A stretch of 64,000 nucleotides of DNA. It comes from Acanthosepion lycidas (taxonomy: Eukaryota > Mollusca > Cephalopoda > Sepiida > Sepiidae). The position numbers and the translations under genes are program-made. The notes under the pieces were generated by a model that worked only from the letters and a program-made list of their open reading frames with translations, was not told the origin of the DNA and ran no database searches. Where the stretch lies: positions 58,599,292-58,663,291 of the forward strand of contig OZ010611.1 in assembly GCA_963932145.1 (NCBI GenBank), in the 5' to 3' direction. Shown here piece by piece: positions 50,352-63,384 of this stretch; position 1 is the stretch's first letter; every line of letters starts with the position of its first letter.

Positions 50352-53300
50352 TATAAATCTTGGTTGAAATTATTTTTCATTCTAATTAATAGAAATGGAA
50401 TAGCTAGCAATGGTGTCGTCTCATACAACAGTGAGTTAGGAGAAAAAATTTGTGGGCACAAAATGGCTGATCAGTGTCTTATTCTCTTCTGTTTGTGCCT
50501 TGTCTTTAGCTTTTTCTTCTATATTTAACATTATGTAGAGGCTAGGCCCCCCTCTAAATCTTGGTTGAAATTATTTTTCATTCTAATTCATAGAAATGTA
50601 GTAGCGTGCAATGGTGTCGTCTCATACAACAGTGAGGTAGGAGAAAAAATTTGTTGGCACAAAATGGGTGATCAATGTCTTATTCTCTTCTGTTTGTGCC
50701 TTGTCTTTAGCTTTTTCTTCTATATTTAACTTTATGTAGAGGCTAGGCCCCTTTCTAAATCTTGGTTGAAATTATTTTTCATTCTAATTCATAGAAATGG
50801 AGTAGCGTGCAATGGTGTCGTCTCATACAACCGCGAATTAGGAGAAAAAATTTGTGGGCTCAAAATGGGTGATCAGAGTCTTATTCTCTTCTCTTTGTGC
50901 CTTTCTTTAGCTTATTCTTCTATATTAAACATTATGTAGATGCTAGGCCCCCTCAAAATCTTGGTTGAAATTATTTTTCATTCTAATTCATAGAAATGGA
51001 GTAGCGTGCAATGGTGTCGTCTCATACAACAGTGAGTTAGGAGAAAAAATTTGTGGGCACAAAATGGGTGATCAGTGTCTTATTCTCTGCTGTTTTTGCC
51101 TTGTCTTTAGCTTTTTCTTCTTTATTTAATTTTATGTAGAGGCTAGGCCCCTTTCTAAATCTTGGTTGAAATTATTTTTCATTCTAATTCATAGAAATGG
51201 AGTAGCGTGCAATGGTGTCGTCTCATACACCAGTGAGTTAGGAGAAAAAATTTGTGGGCTCAAAATGGGTGATCAGTGTCTTATTCTCTGCTGTTTGTGC
51301 CTTGTCTTTAGCTTTTTCTTCTATATTTAACTTTATGTAGAGGCTAGGCCCCTTTCTAAATCTTGGTTGAAATTATTTTTCATTCTAATTCATAGAAATC
51401 AGTGGCGTGCAATGGTGTCGTCTCATACAACAGTGAGTTAGGAGAAAAAATTTGTGGGCACAAAATGGGTGATCAGTGTCTTATTCTCTTCTGTTTGTGC
51501 CTTGTCTTTAGCTTTTTCTTCTATATTTAACATTATGTAGACACTAGGCCCCCCTCTAAATCTTGGTTGAAATTATTTTTCATTCTAATTCATAGAAATG
51601 TAGTAGCGTGCAATGGTGTCGTCTCATACAACAGTGAGTTAGGAGAAAAAATTTGTTGGCACAAAATGGGTGATCAATGTCTTATTCTCTGCTGTTTGTG
51701 CCGTGTCTTTAGCTTTTTCTTCTATATTTAACTTTATGTAGAGGCTAGGCCCCTTTCTAAATCTTGGTTGAAATTATTTTTCATTCTAATTCATAGAAAT
51801 GGAGTAGCATGCAATGGTGTCGTCTCATACAACAGTGAGTTAGGAGAAAAAATTTGTTGGCACAAAATGGGTTACCAGTGTATTATTCTCTGCTGTTTCT
51901 GCCTTGTCTTTAGCTTCTTCTTCTATATTTAACTTTATATAGAGGCTAGGCCCCTTTCAAAATGTTGGTTGAAATTATTTTTCATTCTAATTCATAGAAA
52001 TGGAGTAGCGTGCAATGGTGTCATCTCATACAACAGTGAGTTAGGAGAAAAAATTTGTGGGCACAAAATGGGTGATCAGTGTCTTATTCTCTTCTCTTTG
52101 TGCCTTGTCTTTAGCTTTTTCTTCTATATTTAACTTTATGTAGAGGCTAAGCCCCCCTGTAAATCTTGGTTGAAATTATTTTTCATTCTAATTCATAGAA
52201 ATGGAGTAGCGTGCAATGGTGTCGTCTCATCCAACAGCGAATTAGGAGAAAAAATTTGTGGGCACAAAATGGTTGATCAGAGTCTTATTCTCTTCTCGTT
52301 GTGCCTTGTCTTTAGCTTTTTCTTCTATATTAAACATTATGTAGATGCTAGGCCCCTTTGTAAATCTTGGTTGAAATTATTTTTCATTCTAATTAATAGA
52401 AATGGAGTAGCGTGCAATGGTGTCGTCTCATACAACAGTGAGGTAGGAGAATAAATTTGTTGGAACAAAATTGGTGATCAGTGTCTTATTCTCTTCTGTT
52501 TGTGCCTTGTCTTTAGCTTTTTCTTCTATATTTAACTTTATGTAGAGGCTAGGCCCCTTTCTATATCTTGGTTGAAATTATTTTTCATTCTAATTCATAG
52601 AAATGGAGTAGCGTGCAATAGTGTCGTGGCATACAACAGTGAGTTAGGAGAAAAAATTTGTGGGCACAAAATGGGTGATCAGTGTCTTATTCTCTTCTGT
52701 TTGTGCCTTGTCTTTAGCTTTTTCTTCTATATTTAACATTATGTAGAGGCTAGGCCCCCCTCTAAATCTTCTTTGAAATCATTTTTCATTCTAATTCATA
52801 GAAATAGAGTAGCGTGCAATGGTGTCGTCTCATGCAACAGTGAGTTAGGAGAAAAATTTTGTGGGCACAAAATGGGTGATCTCTTCTGTTTCTGCCTTGT
52901 TTTTAGCTTTTTCTTCTATATTTAACTTTATGTAGAGGCTAGGCCCCTTTCTAAATCTTGGTTGAAATTATTTTTCATTCTAATTCATAGAAATGGAGTA
53001 GCGTGCAATGGTGTCGTCTCATACAACAGTGAGTTAGGAGAAAAAATTTGTGGGCACAAAATGGGTGATCAGTGTCTTATTCTCTGCTGTTTGTGCCTTG
53101 TCTTTAGGTTTTTCTTCTATATTTAACTTTATGTAGAGGCTAGGCCCATTTCTAAATCTTGGTTGAAATTATTTTTCATTCTAATTCATAGAAATGGAGT
53201 AGCGTGCAATGGTGTCGTCTCATACAACAGTGAGTTAGGAGAAAAAATTTGTGGGCACAAAATGGGTGATCAGTGTCTTATTCTCTTCTGTTTGTGCCTT

Positions 53301-55963
53301 GTTTTAGCTTTTTCTTCTATATTTAACATTATGTAGAGGCTAGGCCCCCCTCTAAATCTTGGTTGAAATTATTTTTCATTCTAATTCATAGAAATGGAGT
53401 AGCGTGCAATGGTGTCGTCTCATACAACAGTGAGTTAGGAGAAAAAATTTGTTGGCACAAAATGGGTGATCAGTGTCTTATTCTCTTCTGTTTGTGCCTT
53501 GTCTTTAGCTTTTTCTTCTATATTAAACTTTATGTAGAGGCTAGGCCCCTTTCTAAATCTTCTTTGAAATCATTTTTCATTCTAATTCATAGAAATGGAG
53601 TAGCGTGCAATGGTGTCGTCTCATGCAACAGTGAGTTAGGAGAAAAATTTTGTGGGCACAAAATGGGTGATCAGTGCCTTATTCTCTTCTGTTTGTGCCT
53701 TGTTTTTAGCTTTTACTTCTATATTTAACTTTATGTAGAGGCTAGGCCCCTTTCTAAGTCTTGGTTGAAATTATTTTTCATTCTAATTCATATAAAATGG
53801 AGTAGCGTGCAATGGTGTCGTCTCATACAACAGTGAGTTAGGAGAAAAAATTTGTGGGCACAAAATGGGTGATCAGTGTCTTATTCTCTGCTGTTTGTGC
53901 CTTGTCTTTAGCTTTTTCTTCTATATTTAACTTTATGTAGAGGCTAGGCCCCTTTCTAAATCTTGGTTGAAATTATTTTTCATTCTAATTCATAAAAATG
54001 GAGTTGCGTGCAATGGTGTCGTCTCATACAACAGTGACTTAGGAGAAAAAATTTGTTTGCACAAAATGGGTGATCAGTGTCTTATTCTCTTCTGTTTGTG
54101 CCTTGTCTTTAGCTTTTTCTTCTATATTTAACTTTATGTAGAGGCTAGGCCCCTTTCTATATCTTGGTTGAAATTATTTTTCATTCTAATTCATAGAAAT
54201 GGAGTAGCGTGCAATGGTGTCGTCTCATACAACAGTGAGTTAAGAGAAAAAATTTGTGGGCACAAAATGGGTGATCAGTATCTTATTTTTTTCTGTTTGT
54301 GCCTAGTCTTTAGCTTTTTCTTCTATATTTAACATTATGTAGAGGCTAGGCACCCCTCTAAATCTTGGTTGAAATTATTTTTCATTCTAATTCATAGAAA
54401 TGGAGTAGCGTGCAATGGTGTCATCTCATACAACAGTGAGTTAGGAGAAAAAATTTGTGGGCACAAAATGGGTGATCAGTGTCTTATTCTCTTCTGTTTG
54501 TGCCTTGTCTTTAGCTTTTTCTTCTATATTTAACTTTATGTAGACGCTAGGCCCCTTTCTAAATCTTAGTTGAAATTATTTTTCATTCTAATTCATAGAA
54601 ATGGAGTAGCGTGCAATGGTGTCGTCTCATACAACAGTGAGTTAGGAGAAAAAATTTGTTGGCACAAAATGGGTGATCAGTGTCTTATTCTCTTCTGTTT
54701 GTGCCTTGTCTTTAACTTTTTCTTCTATATTAAACTTTATGTAGAGGCTAGGCCCCTTTCTAAATCTTCTTTGATATCATTTTTCATTCTAATTCATAGA
54801 AATGGAGTAGCGTGCAATGGTGTCGTCTCATGCAACAGTGAGTTAGGAGAAAAATTTTGTGGGCACAAAATGGGTGATCAGTGTCTTATTCTCTTCTGTT
54901 TGTGCCTTGTTTTTAGCTTTTACTTCTATATTTAACTTTATGTAGAGGCTAGGCCCCTTTCTAAGTCTTGGTTGAAATTATTTTTCATTCTAATTCATAG
55001 AAATGGAGTAGCGTGCAATGGTGTCGTCTCATACAACAGTGAGTTAGGAGAAAAAATTTGTGGGCACAAAATGGGTGATCAGTGTCTTATTCTCTGCTGT
55101 TTGTGCCTTGTCTTTAGCTTTTTCTTCTATATTTAACTTTATGTAGAGGCTAGGCCCCTTTCTAAATCTTGGTTGAAATTATTTTTCATTCTAATTCATA
55201 GAAATGGAGTTGCGTGCAATGGTGTCGTCTCATACAACAGTGACTTAGGAGAAAAAATTTGTGGGCACAAAATGGGTGATCAGTGTCTTATTTTCTTCTG
55301 TTTGTGCCTTGTCTTTAGCTTTTTCTTCTATATTTAACTTTATGTAGAGGCTATGCCCCTTTCTATATCTTGGTTGAAATTATTTTTCATTCTAATTCAT
55401 AGAAATGGAGTAGCGTGCAATGGTGTCGTCTCATACAACAGTGAGTTAAGAGAAAAAATTTGTGGGCACAAAATGGGTGATCAGTGTCTTATTTTCTTCT
55501 GTTTGTGCCTAGTCTTTAGCTTTTTCTTCTATATTTAACATTATGTAGAGGCTAGGCCCCCCTCTAAATCTTGGTTGAAATTATTTTTCATTCTAATTCA
55601 TAGAAATGGAGTAGCGTGCAATGGTGTCATCTCATACAACAGTGAGTTAGGAGAAAAATTTGTGGGCACAAAATGGGTGATCAGTGTCTTATTCTCTTCT
55701 GTTTGTGCCTTGTCTTTAGCTTTTTCTTCTATATTTAACTTTATGTAGACGCTAGACCCCTTTCTAAATCTTAGTTGAAATTATTTTTCATTCTAATTCA
55801 TAGAAATGGAGTAGCGTGCAATGGTGTCATCTCATACAACAGTGAGTTAGGAGAAAAAATTTGTGGGCACAAAATGGGTGATCAGTGTCTTATTCTCTTC
55901 TGTTTGTGCCTTGTCTTTAGCTTTTTCTTCTATATTTAACTTTATGTAGAGGCTAGGCCCCCC
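50352..55963 (+). repeat. 28-mer segmental tandem duplication, copy 1 (5612 bp)
   Basis: This segment matches 55964-61374. Its private markers include ggaatagctagcaatgg (50399), ccgcgaattagg (50832), cataga-aatcagtggcgtgc (51391-51411), gggttaccagtgtattattc (51870), ccaacagcgaatt (52231), gtgtcgtggcatac (52622), a 12-base deletion giving gggtgatctcttctg (52878) and catataaaatgg (53790). It ends at ccccctataaatc, the same junction that starts copy 2. Copy 1 has 28 monomers. Confidence 0.95.
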
Positions 55964-58900
55964 TATAAATCTTGGTTGAAATTATTTTTCATTCTAATTA
56001 ATAGAAATGGAATAGCTAGCAATGGTGTCGTCTCATACAACAGTGAGTTAGGAGAAAAAATTTGTGGGCACAAAATGGCTGATCAGTGTCTTATTCTCTT
56101 CTGTTTGTGCCTTGTCTTTAGCTTTTTCTTCTATATTTAACATTATGTAGAGGCTAGGCCCCCCTCTAAATCTTGGTTGAAATTATTTTTCATTCTAATT
56201 CATAGAAATGTAGTAGCGTGCAATGGTGTCGTCTCATACAACAGTGAGGTAGGAGAAAAAATTTGTTGGCACAAAATGGGTGATCAATGTCTTATTCTCT
56301 TCTGTTTGTGCCTTGTCTTTAGCTTTTTCTTCTATATTTAACTTTATGTAGAGGCTAGGCCCCTTTCTAAATCTTGGTTGAAATTATTTTTCATTCTAAT
56401 TCATAGAAATGGAGTAGCGTGCAATGGTGTCGTCTCATACAACCGCGAATTAGGAGAAAAAATTTGTGGGCTCAAAATGGGTGATCAGAGTCTTATTCTC
56501 TTCTCTTTGTGCCTTTCTTTAGCTTATTCTTCTATATTAAACATTATGTAGATGCTAGGCCCCCTCAAAATCTTGGTTGAAATTATTTTTCATTCTAATT
56601 CATAGAAATGGAGTAGCGTGCAATGGTGTCGTCTCATACAACAGTGAGTTAGGAGAAAAAATTTGTGGGCACAAAATGGGTGATCAGTGTCTTATTCTCT
56701 GCTGTTTTTGCCTTGTCTTTAGCTTTTTCTTCTTTATTTAATTTTATGTAGAGGCTAGGCCCCTTTCTAAATCTTGGTTGAAATTATTTTTCATTCTAAT
56801 TCATAGAAATGGAGTAGCGTGCAATGGTGTCGTCTCATACACCAGTGAGTTAGGAGAAAAAATTTGTGGGCTCAAAATGGGTGATCAGTGTCTTATTCTC
56901 TGCTGTTTGTGCCTTGTCTTTAGCTTTTTCTTCTATATTTAACTTTATGTAGAGGCTAGGCCCCTTTCTAAATCTTGGTTGAAATTATTTTTCATTCTAA
57001 TTCATAGAAATCAGTGGCGTGCAATGGTGTCGTCTCATACAACAGTGAGTTAGGAGAAAAAATTTGTGGGCACAAATTGGGTGATCAGTGTCTTATTCTC
57101 TTCTGTTTGTGCCTTGTCTTTAGCTTTTTCTTCTATATTTAACATTATGTAGACACTAGGCCCCCCTCTAAATCTTGGTTGAAATTATTTTTCATTCTAA
57201 TTCATAGAAATGTAGTAGCGTGCAATGGTGTCGTCTCATACAACAGTGAGTTAGGAGAAAAAATTTGTTGGCACAAAATGGGTGATCAATGTCTTATTCT
57301 CTGCTGTTTGTGCCGTGTCTTTAGCTTTTTCTTCTATATTTAACTTTATGTAGAGGCTAGGCCCCTTTCTAAATCTTGGTTGAAATTATTTTTCATTCTA
57401 ATTCATAGAAATGGAGTAGCATGCAATGGTGTCGTCTCATACAACAGTGAGTTAGGAGAAAAAATTTGTTGGCACAAAATGGGTTACCAGTGTATTATTC
57501 TCTGCTGTTTCTGCCTTGTCTTTAGCTTCTTCTTCTATATTTAACTTTATATAGAGGCTAGGCCCCTTTCAAAATGTTGGTTGAAATTATTTTTCATTCT
57601 AATTCATAGATATGGAGTAGCGTGCAATGGTGTCATCTCATACAACAGTGAGTTAGGAGAAAAAATTTGTGGGCACAAAATGGGTGATCAGTGACTTATT
57701 CTCTTCTCTTTGTGCCTTGTCTTTAGCTTTTTCTTCTATATTTAACTTTATGTAGAGGCTAAGCCCCCCTGTAAATCTTGGTTGAAATTATTTTTCATTC
57801 TAATTCATAGAAATGGAGTAGCGTGCAATGGTGTCGTCTCATCCAACAGCGAATTAGGAGAAAAAATTTGTGGGCACAAAATGGTTGATCAGAGTCTTAT
57901 TCTCTTCTCGTTGTGCCTTGTCTTTAGCTTTTTCTTCTATATTAAACATTATGTAGATGCTAGGCCCCTTTGTAAATCTTGGTTGAAATTATTTTTCATT
58001 CTAATTAATAGAAATGGAGTAGCGTGCAATGGTGTCGTCTCATACAACAGTGAGGTAGGAGAATAAATTTGTTGGAACAAAATTGGTGATCAGTGTCTTA
58101 TTCTCTTCTGTTTGTGCCTTGTCTTTAGCTTTTTCTTCTATATTTAACTTTATGTAGAGGCTAGGCCCCTTTCTATATCTTGGTTGAAATTATTTTTCAT
58201 TCTAATTCATAGAAATGGAGTAGCGTGCAATAGTGTCGTGGCATACAACAGTGAGTTAGGAGAAAAAATTTGTGGGCACAAAATGGGTGATCAGTGTCTT
58301 ATTCTCTTCTGTTTGTGCCTTGTCTTTAGCTTTTTCTTCTATATTTAACATTATGTAGAGGCTAGGCCCCCCTCTAAATCTTCTTTGAAATCATTTTTCA
58401 TTCTAATTCATAGAAATAGAGTAGCGTGCAATGGTGTCGTCTCATGCAACAGTGAGTTAGGAGAAAAATTTTGTGGGCACAAAATGGGTGATCTCTTCTG
58501 TTTCTGCCTTGTTTTTAGCTTTTTCTTCTATATTTAACTTTATGTAGAGGCTAGGCCCATTTCTAAATCTTGGTTGAAATTATTTTTCATTCTAATTCAT
58601 AGAAATGGAGTAGCGTGCAATGGTGTCGTCTCATACAACAGTGAGTTAGGAGAAAAAATTTGTGGGCACAAAATGGGTGATCAGTGTCTTATTCTCTTCT
58701 GTTTGTGCCTTGTTTTAGCTTTTTCTTCTATATTTAACATTATGTAGAGGCTAGGCCCCCCTCTAAATCTTGGTTGAAATTATTTTTCATTCTAATTCAT
58801 AGAAATGGAGTAGCGTGCAATGGTGTCGTCTCATACAACAGTGAGTTAGGAGAAAAAATTTGTTGGCACAAAATGGGTGATCAGTGTCTTATTCTCTTCT

Positions 58901-61374
58901 GTTTGTGCCTTGTCTTTAGCTTTTTCTTCTATATTAAACTTTATGTAGAGGCTAGGCCCCTTTCTAAATCTTCTTTGAAATCATTTTTCATTCTAATTCA
59001 TAGAAATGGAGTAGCGTGCAATGGTGTCGTCTCATGCAACAGTGAGTTAGGAGAAAAATTTTGTGGGCACAAAATGGGTGATCAGTGCCTTATTCTCTTC
59101 TGTTTGTGCCTTGTTTTTAGCTTTTACTTCTATATTTAACTTTATGTAGAGGCTAGGCCCCTTTCTAAGTCTTGGTTGAAATTATTTTTCATTCTAATTC
59201 ATATAAAATGGAGTAGCGTGCAATGGTGTCGTCTCATACAACAGTGAGTTAGGAGAAAAAATTTGTGGGCACAAAATGGGTGATCAGTGTCTTATTCTCT
59301 GCTGTTTGTGCCTTGTCTTTAGCTTTTTCTTCTATATTTAACTTTATGTAGAGGCTAGGCCCCTTTCTAAATCTTGGTTGAAATTATTTTTCATTCTAAT
59401 TCATAAAAATGGAGTTGCGTGCAATGGTGTCGTCTCATACAACAGTGACTTAGGAGAAAAAATTTGTTTGCACAAAATGGGTGATCAGTGTCTTATTCTC
59501 TTCTGTTTGTGCCTTGTCTTTAGCTTTTTCTTCTATATTTAACTTTATGTAGAGGCTAGGCCCCTTTCTATATCTTGGTTGAAATTATTTTTCATTCTAA
59601 TTCATAGAAATGGAGTAGCGTGCAATGGTGTCGTCTCATACAACAGTGAGTTAAGAGAAAAAATTTGTGGGCACAAAATGGGTGATCAGTATCTTATTTT
59701 TTTCTGTTTGTGCCTAGTCTTTAGCTTTTTCTTCTATATTTAACATTATGTAGAGGCTAGGCACCCCTCTAAATCTTGGTTGAAATTATTTTTCATTCTA
59801 ATTCATAGAAATGGAGTAGCGTGCAATGGTGTCATCTCATACAACAGTGAGTTAGGAGAAAAAATTTGTGGGCACAAAATGGGTGATCAGTGTCTTATTC
59901 TCTTCTGTTTGTGCCTTGTCTTTAGCTTTTTCTTCTATATTTAACTTTATGTAGACGCTAGGCCCCTTTCTAAATCTTAGTTGAAATTATTTTTCATTCT
60001 AATTCATAGAAATGGAGTAGCGTGCAATGGTGTCGTCTCATACAACAGTGAGTTAGGAGAAAAAATTTGTTGGCACAAAATGGGTGATCAGTGTCTTATT
60101 CTCTTCTGTTTGTGCCTTGTCTTTAACTTTTTCTTCTATATTAAACTTTATGTAGAGGCTAGGCCCCTTTCTAAATCTTCTTTGATATCATTTTTCATTC
60201 TAATTCATAGAAATGGAGTAGCGTGCAATGGTGTCGTCTCATGCAACAGTGAGTTAGGAGAAAAATTTTGTGGGCACAAAATGGGTGATCAGTGTCTTAT
60301 TCTCTTCTGTTTGTGCCTTGTTTTTAGCTTTTACTTCTATATTTAACTTTATGTAGAGGCTAGGCCCCTTTCTAAGTCTTGGTTGAAATTATTTTTCATT
60401 CTAATTCATAGAAATGGAGTAGCGTGCAATGGTGTCGTCTCATACAACAGTGAGTTAGGAGAAAAAATTTGTGGGCACAAAATGGGTGATCAGTGTCTTA
60501 TTCTCTGCTGTTTGTGCCTTGTCTTTAGCTTTTTCTTCTATATTTAACTTTATGTAGAGGCTAGGCCCCTTTCTAAATCTTGGTTGAAATTATTTTTCAT
60601 TCTAATTCATAGAAATGGAGTTGCGTGCAATGGTGTCGTCTCATACAACAGTGACTTAGGAGAAAAAATTTGTGGGCACAAAATGGGTGATCAGTGTCTT
60701 ATTTTCTTCTGTTTGTGCCTTGTCTTTAGCTTTTTCTTCTATATTTAACTTTATGTAGAGGCTATGCCCCTTTCTATATCTTGGTTGAAATTATTTTTCA
60801 TTCTAATTCATAGAAATGGAGTAGCGTGCAATGGTGTCGTCTCATACAACAGTGAGTTAAGAGAAAAAATTTGTGGGCACAAAATGGGTGATCAGTGTCT
60901 TATTTTCTTCTGTTTGTGCCTAGTCTTTAGCTTTTTCTTCTATATTTAACATTATGTAGAGGCTAGGCCCCCCTCTAAATCTTGGTTGAAATTATTTTTC
61001 ATTCTAATTCATAGAAATGGAGTAGCGTGCAATGGTGTCATCTCATACAACAGTGAGTTAGGAGAAAAATTTGTGGGCACAAAATGGGTGATCAGTGTCT
61101 TATTCTCTTCTGTTTGTGCCTTGTCTTTAGCTTTTTCTTCTATATTTAACTTTATGTAGACGCTAGACCCCTTTCTAAATCTTAGTTGAAATTATTTTTC
61201 ATTCTAATTCATAGAAATGGAGTAGCGTGCAATGGTGTCATCTCATACAACAGTGAGTTAGGAGAAAAAATTTGTGGGCACAAAATGGGTGATCAGTGTC
61301 TTATTCTCTTCTGTTTGTGCCTTGTCTTTAGCTTTTTCTTCTATATTTAACTTTATGTAGAGGCTAGGCCCCCC
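55964..61374 (+). repeat. 28-mer segmental tandem duplication, copy 2 (5411 bp, 27 monomers)
   Basis: Copy 2 carries all markers of copy 1 at an offset of 5612 bp up to about 58550 and 5411 bp thereafter. The change is a precise loss of one 201 bp monomer: copy 1 has ggcccctttc then ggcccatttc one unit later (52937-53138), and copy 2 goes straight to ggcccatttc at 58554. Substitutions noticed by eye are A51465/T57077, A51999/T57611 and T52082/A57694. The copies are therefore nearly identical over more than 5 kb. Confidence 0.95.
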
Positions 61375-62379
61375 TATAAATCTTGGTTGAAATTATTTTT
61401 CATTCTAATTCATAGAAATGGAGTAGCATGCAATGGTGTCGTCTCATACAACAGCGAATTAGGAGAAAAAATTTGTGGGCACAAAATGGGTGATCAGAGT
61501 CTTATTCTCTTCTCTTTGTGCCTTGTCTTTAGCTTTTTCTTCTATATTAAACATTACGTAGATGCTAGGCCCCTTTCTAAATCTTGGTTGAAATTATTTT
61601 TCATTCTAATTAATAGAAATGGAGTAGCGTGCAATGGTGTCGTCTCATACAACAGTGAGGTAGGAGAAAAAATTTGTTGGAACAAAATTGGTGATCAGTG
61701 TCTTATTCTCTTCTGTTTGTGCCTTGTCTTTAGCTTTTTCTTCTATATTTAACTTTATGTAGAGGCTAGGCCCCCCTCTAAATCTTGGTTGAAATTATTT
61801 TTCATTCTAATTAATAAAAATGGAGTAGCGTGCAATAGTGTCGTCTCATACAACAGTGAGTTAGGAGAAAAAATTTGTTTGCACAACATGGGTGATCAGT
61901 GTCTTATTCTCTGCTGTTTTTGCCTTGTCTTTAGCTTTTTCATCTATATTTAACTTTATGTAGAGGCTAGGCCCCTTTCTAAATCTTGGTTGAAATTATT
62001 TTTCATTCTAATTCATAGAAATGGAGTTGCGTGCAATGGTGTCGTCTCATACAACAGTGAGTTAGGAGAAAAAATTTGTTGGCACAAAATGGGTGATCAG
62101 TGTCTTATTCTCTTCTGTTTGTGCCTTGTCTTTAGCTTTTTCTCCTATATTTAACTTTATGTAGAGGCTAGGCCCCCCTATAAATCTTGGTTGAAATTAA
62201 TTTTAATTCTAATTCATAGAAATGGAGTAGCGTGCAATGGTGTCGTCTCATACAACAGCGAATTAGGAGAAAAAATTTGTGGGCACAAAATGGGTGATCA
62301 GAGTCTTATTCTCTTCTGTTTGTGCCTTGTCTTTAGCTTTTTCTTCTATATTTAACTTTCTGTAGAGGCTAGGCCCCCC
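61375..62379 (+). repeat. 5-mer repeat, copy 1 (1005 bp period)
   Basis: The unit begins at ctataaatc and contains gcatgcaatgg, cagcgaattagg, gatcagagtc, tatattaaacattacg, gtagatgctagg, ggaacaaaattgg and tttgcacaacatgg. These return 1005 bp later. The first three monomers match well and the last two do not, apart from a monomer at 62176-62376 that resembles the first unit. Parts of this segment also resemble 52150-52500 in the 28-mer. Confidence 0.83.
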
Positions 62380-63384
62380 TATAAATCTTGGATGAAATTA
62401 TTTTTCATTCTAATTCATAGAAATGGAGTAGCATGCAATGGTGTCGTCTCATACAACAGCGAATTAGGAGAAAAAATTTGTGGGCACAAAATGGGTGATC
62501 AGAGTCTTATTCTCTTCTCTTTGTGCCTTGTCTTTAGCTTTTTCTTCTATATTAAACATTACGTAGATGCTAGGCCCCTTTCTAAATCTTGGTTGAAATT
62601 ATTTTTCATTCTAATTAATAGAAATGGAGTAGCGTGCAATGGTGTCGTCTCATACAACAGTGAGGTAGGAGAAAAAATTTGTTGGGACAAAATTGGTGAT
62701 CAGTGTCTTATTCTCTTCTGTTTGTGCCTTGTCTTTAGCTTTTTCTTCTGTATTTAACTTTATGTAGAGGCTAGGCCCCCCTCTAAATCTTGGTTGAAAT
62801 TATTTTTCATTGTAATTAATAGAAATGGAGTAGCGTGCAATAGTGTCGTCTCATACAACAGTGAGTTAGGAGAAAAAATTTGTTTGCACAACATGGATGA
62901 TCAGTGTCTTATTCTCTGCTGTTTGTGCCTTGTCTTTTGCTTTTTCATCTATATTTAACTTTATGTATAGGCTAGGCCCCTTTCTAAATCTTGGTTGAAA
63001 TTATTTTTCATTCTAATTCATAGAAATGGAATAGCGTGCAATGGTGTCGTCTCATGCAACAGTGAGTTAGGAGAAAAATTTTGTGGGCACAAAATGGGTG
63101 ATCAGTGTCTTATTCTCTTCTGTTTGTGCCTTGTCTTTAGCTTTTTCTTCTATATTTAACTTTATGTAGAGGCTAGTCCCCCCTCTAAATCTTGGTTGAA
63201 ATTATTTTTCATTCTAATTCATAGAAATGGAGTTGCGTGCAATGGTGTCGTCTCATACAACAGTGAGTTAGTAGAAAAAATTTGTGGGCACAAAATGGGT
63301 GATCAGTGTCTTATTCTCTTCTGTTTGGGCCTTGTCTTTAGCTTTTTCTTCTATATTTAACTTTAAGTAGAGGCTAGGCCCCTT
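62380..63384 (+). repeat. 5-mer repeat, copy 2
   Basis: The match to copy 1 runs to about 62980 (three monomers), with changes such as ggatgaaatt, ttctgtatttaac and acaacatggatg. The remainder (63000-63384) is ordinary A sequence, with a catgcaacag unit like those in the 28-mer. Near 63390-63460 the tctatatcttgg and gtgtcgtggcatac markers of the 28-mer reappear. Confidence 0.78.

Noticed and set aside
53363..53728. 121-codon reading frames (also at 28466, 40113, 54570, 58774, 59981, 61387, 62392) as genes
   Set aside because: They are two satellite monomers read through a mutated TAA. They would start at TTG, have no gene context, and their sequence is the repeat translated.
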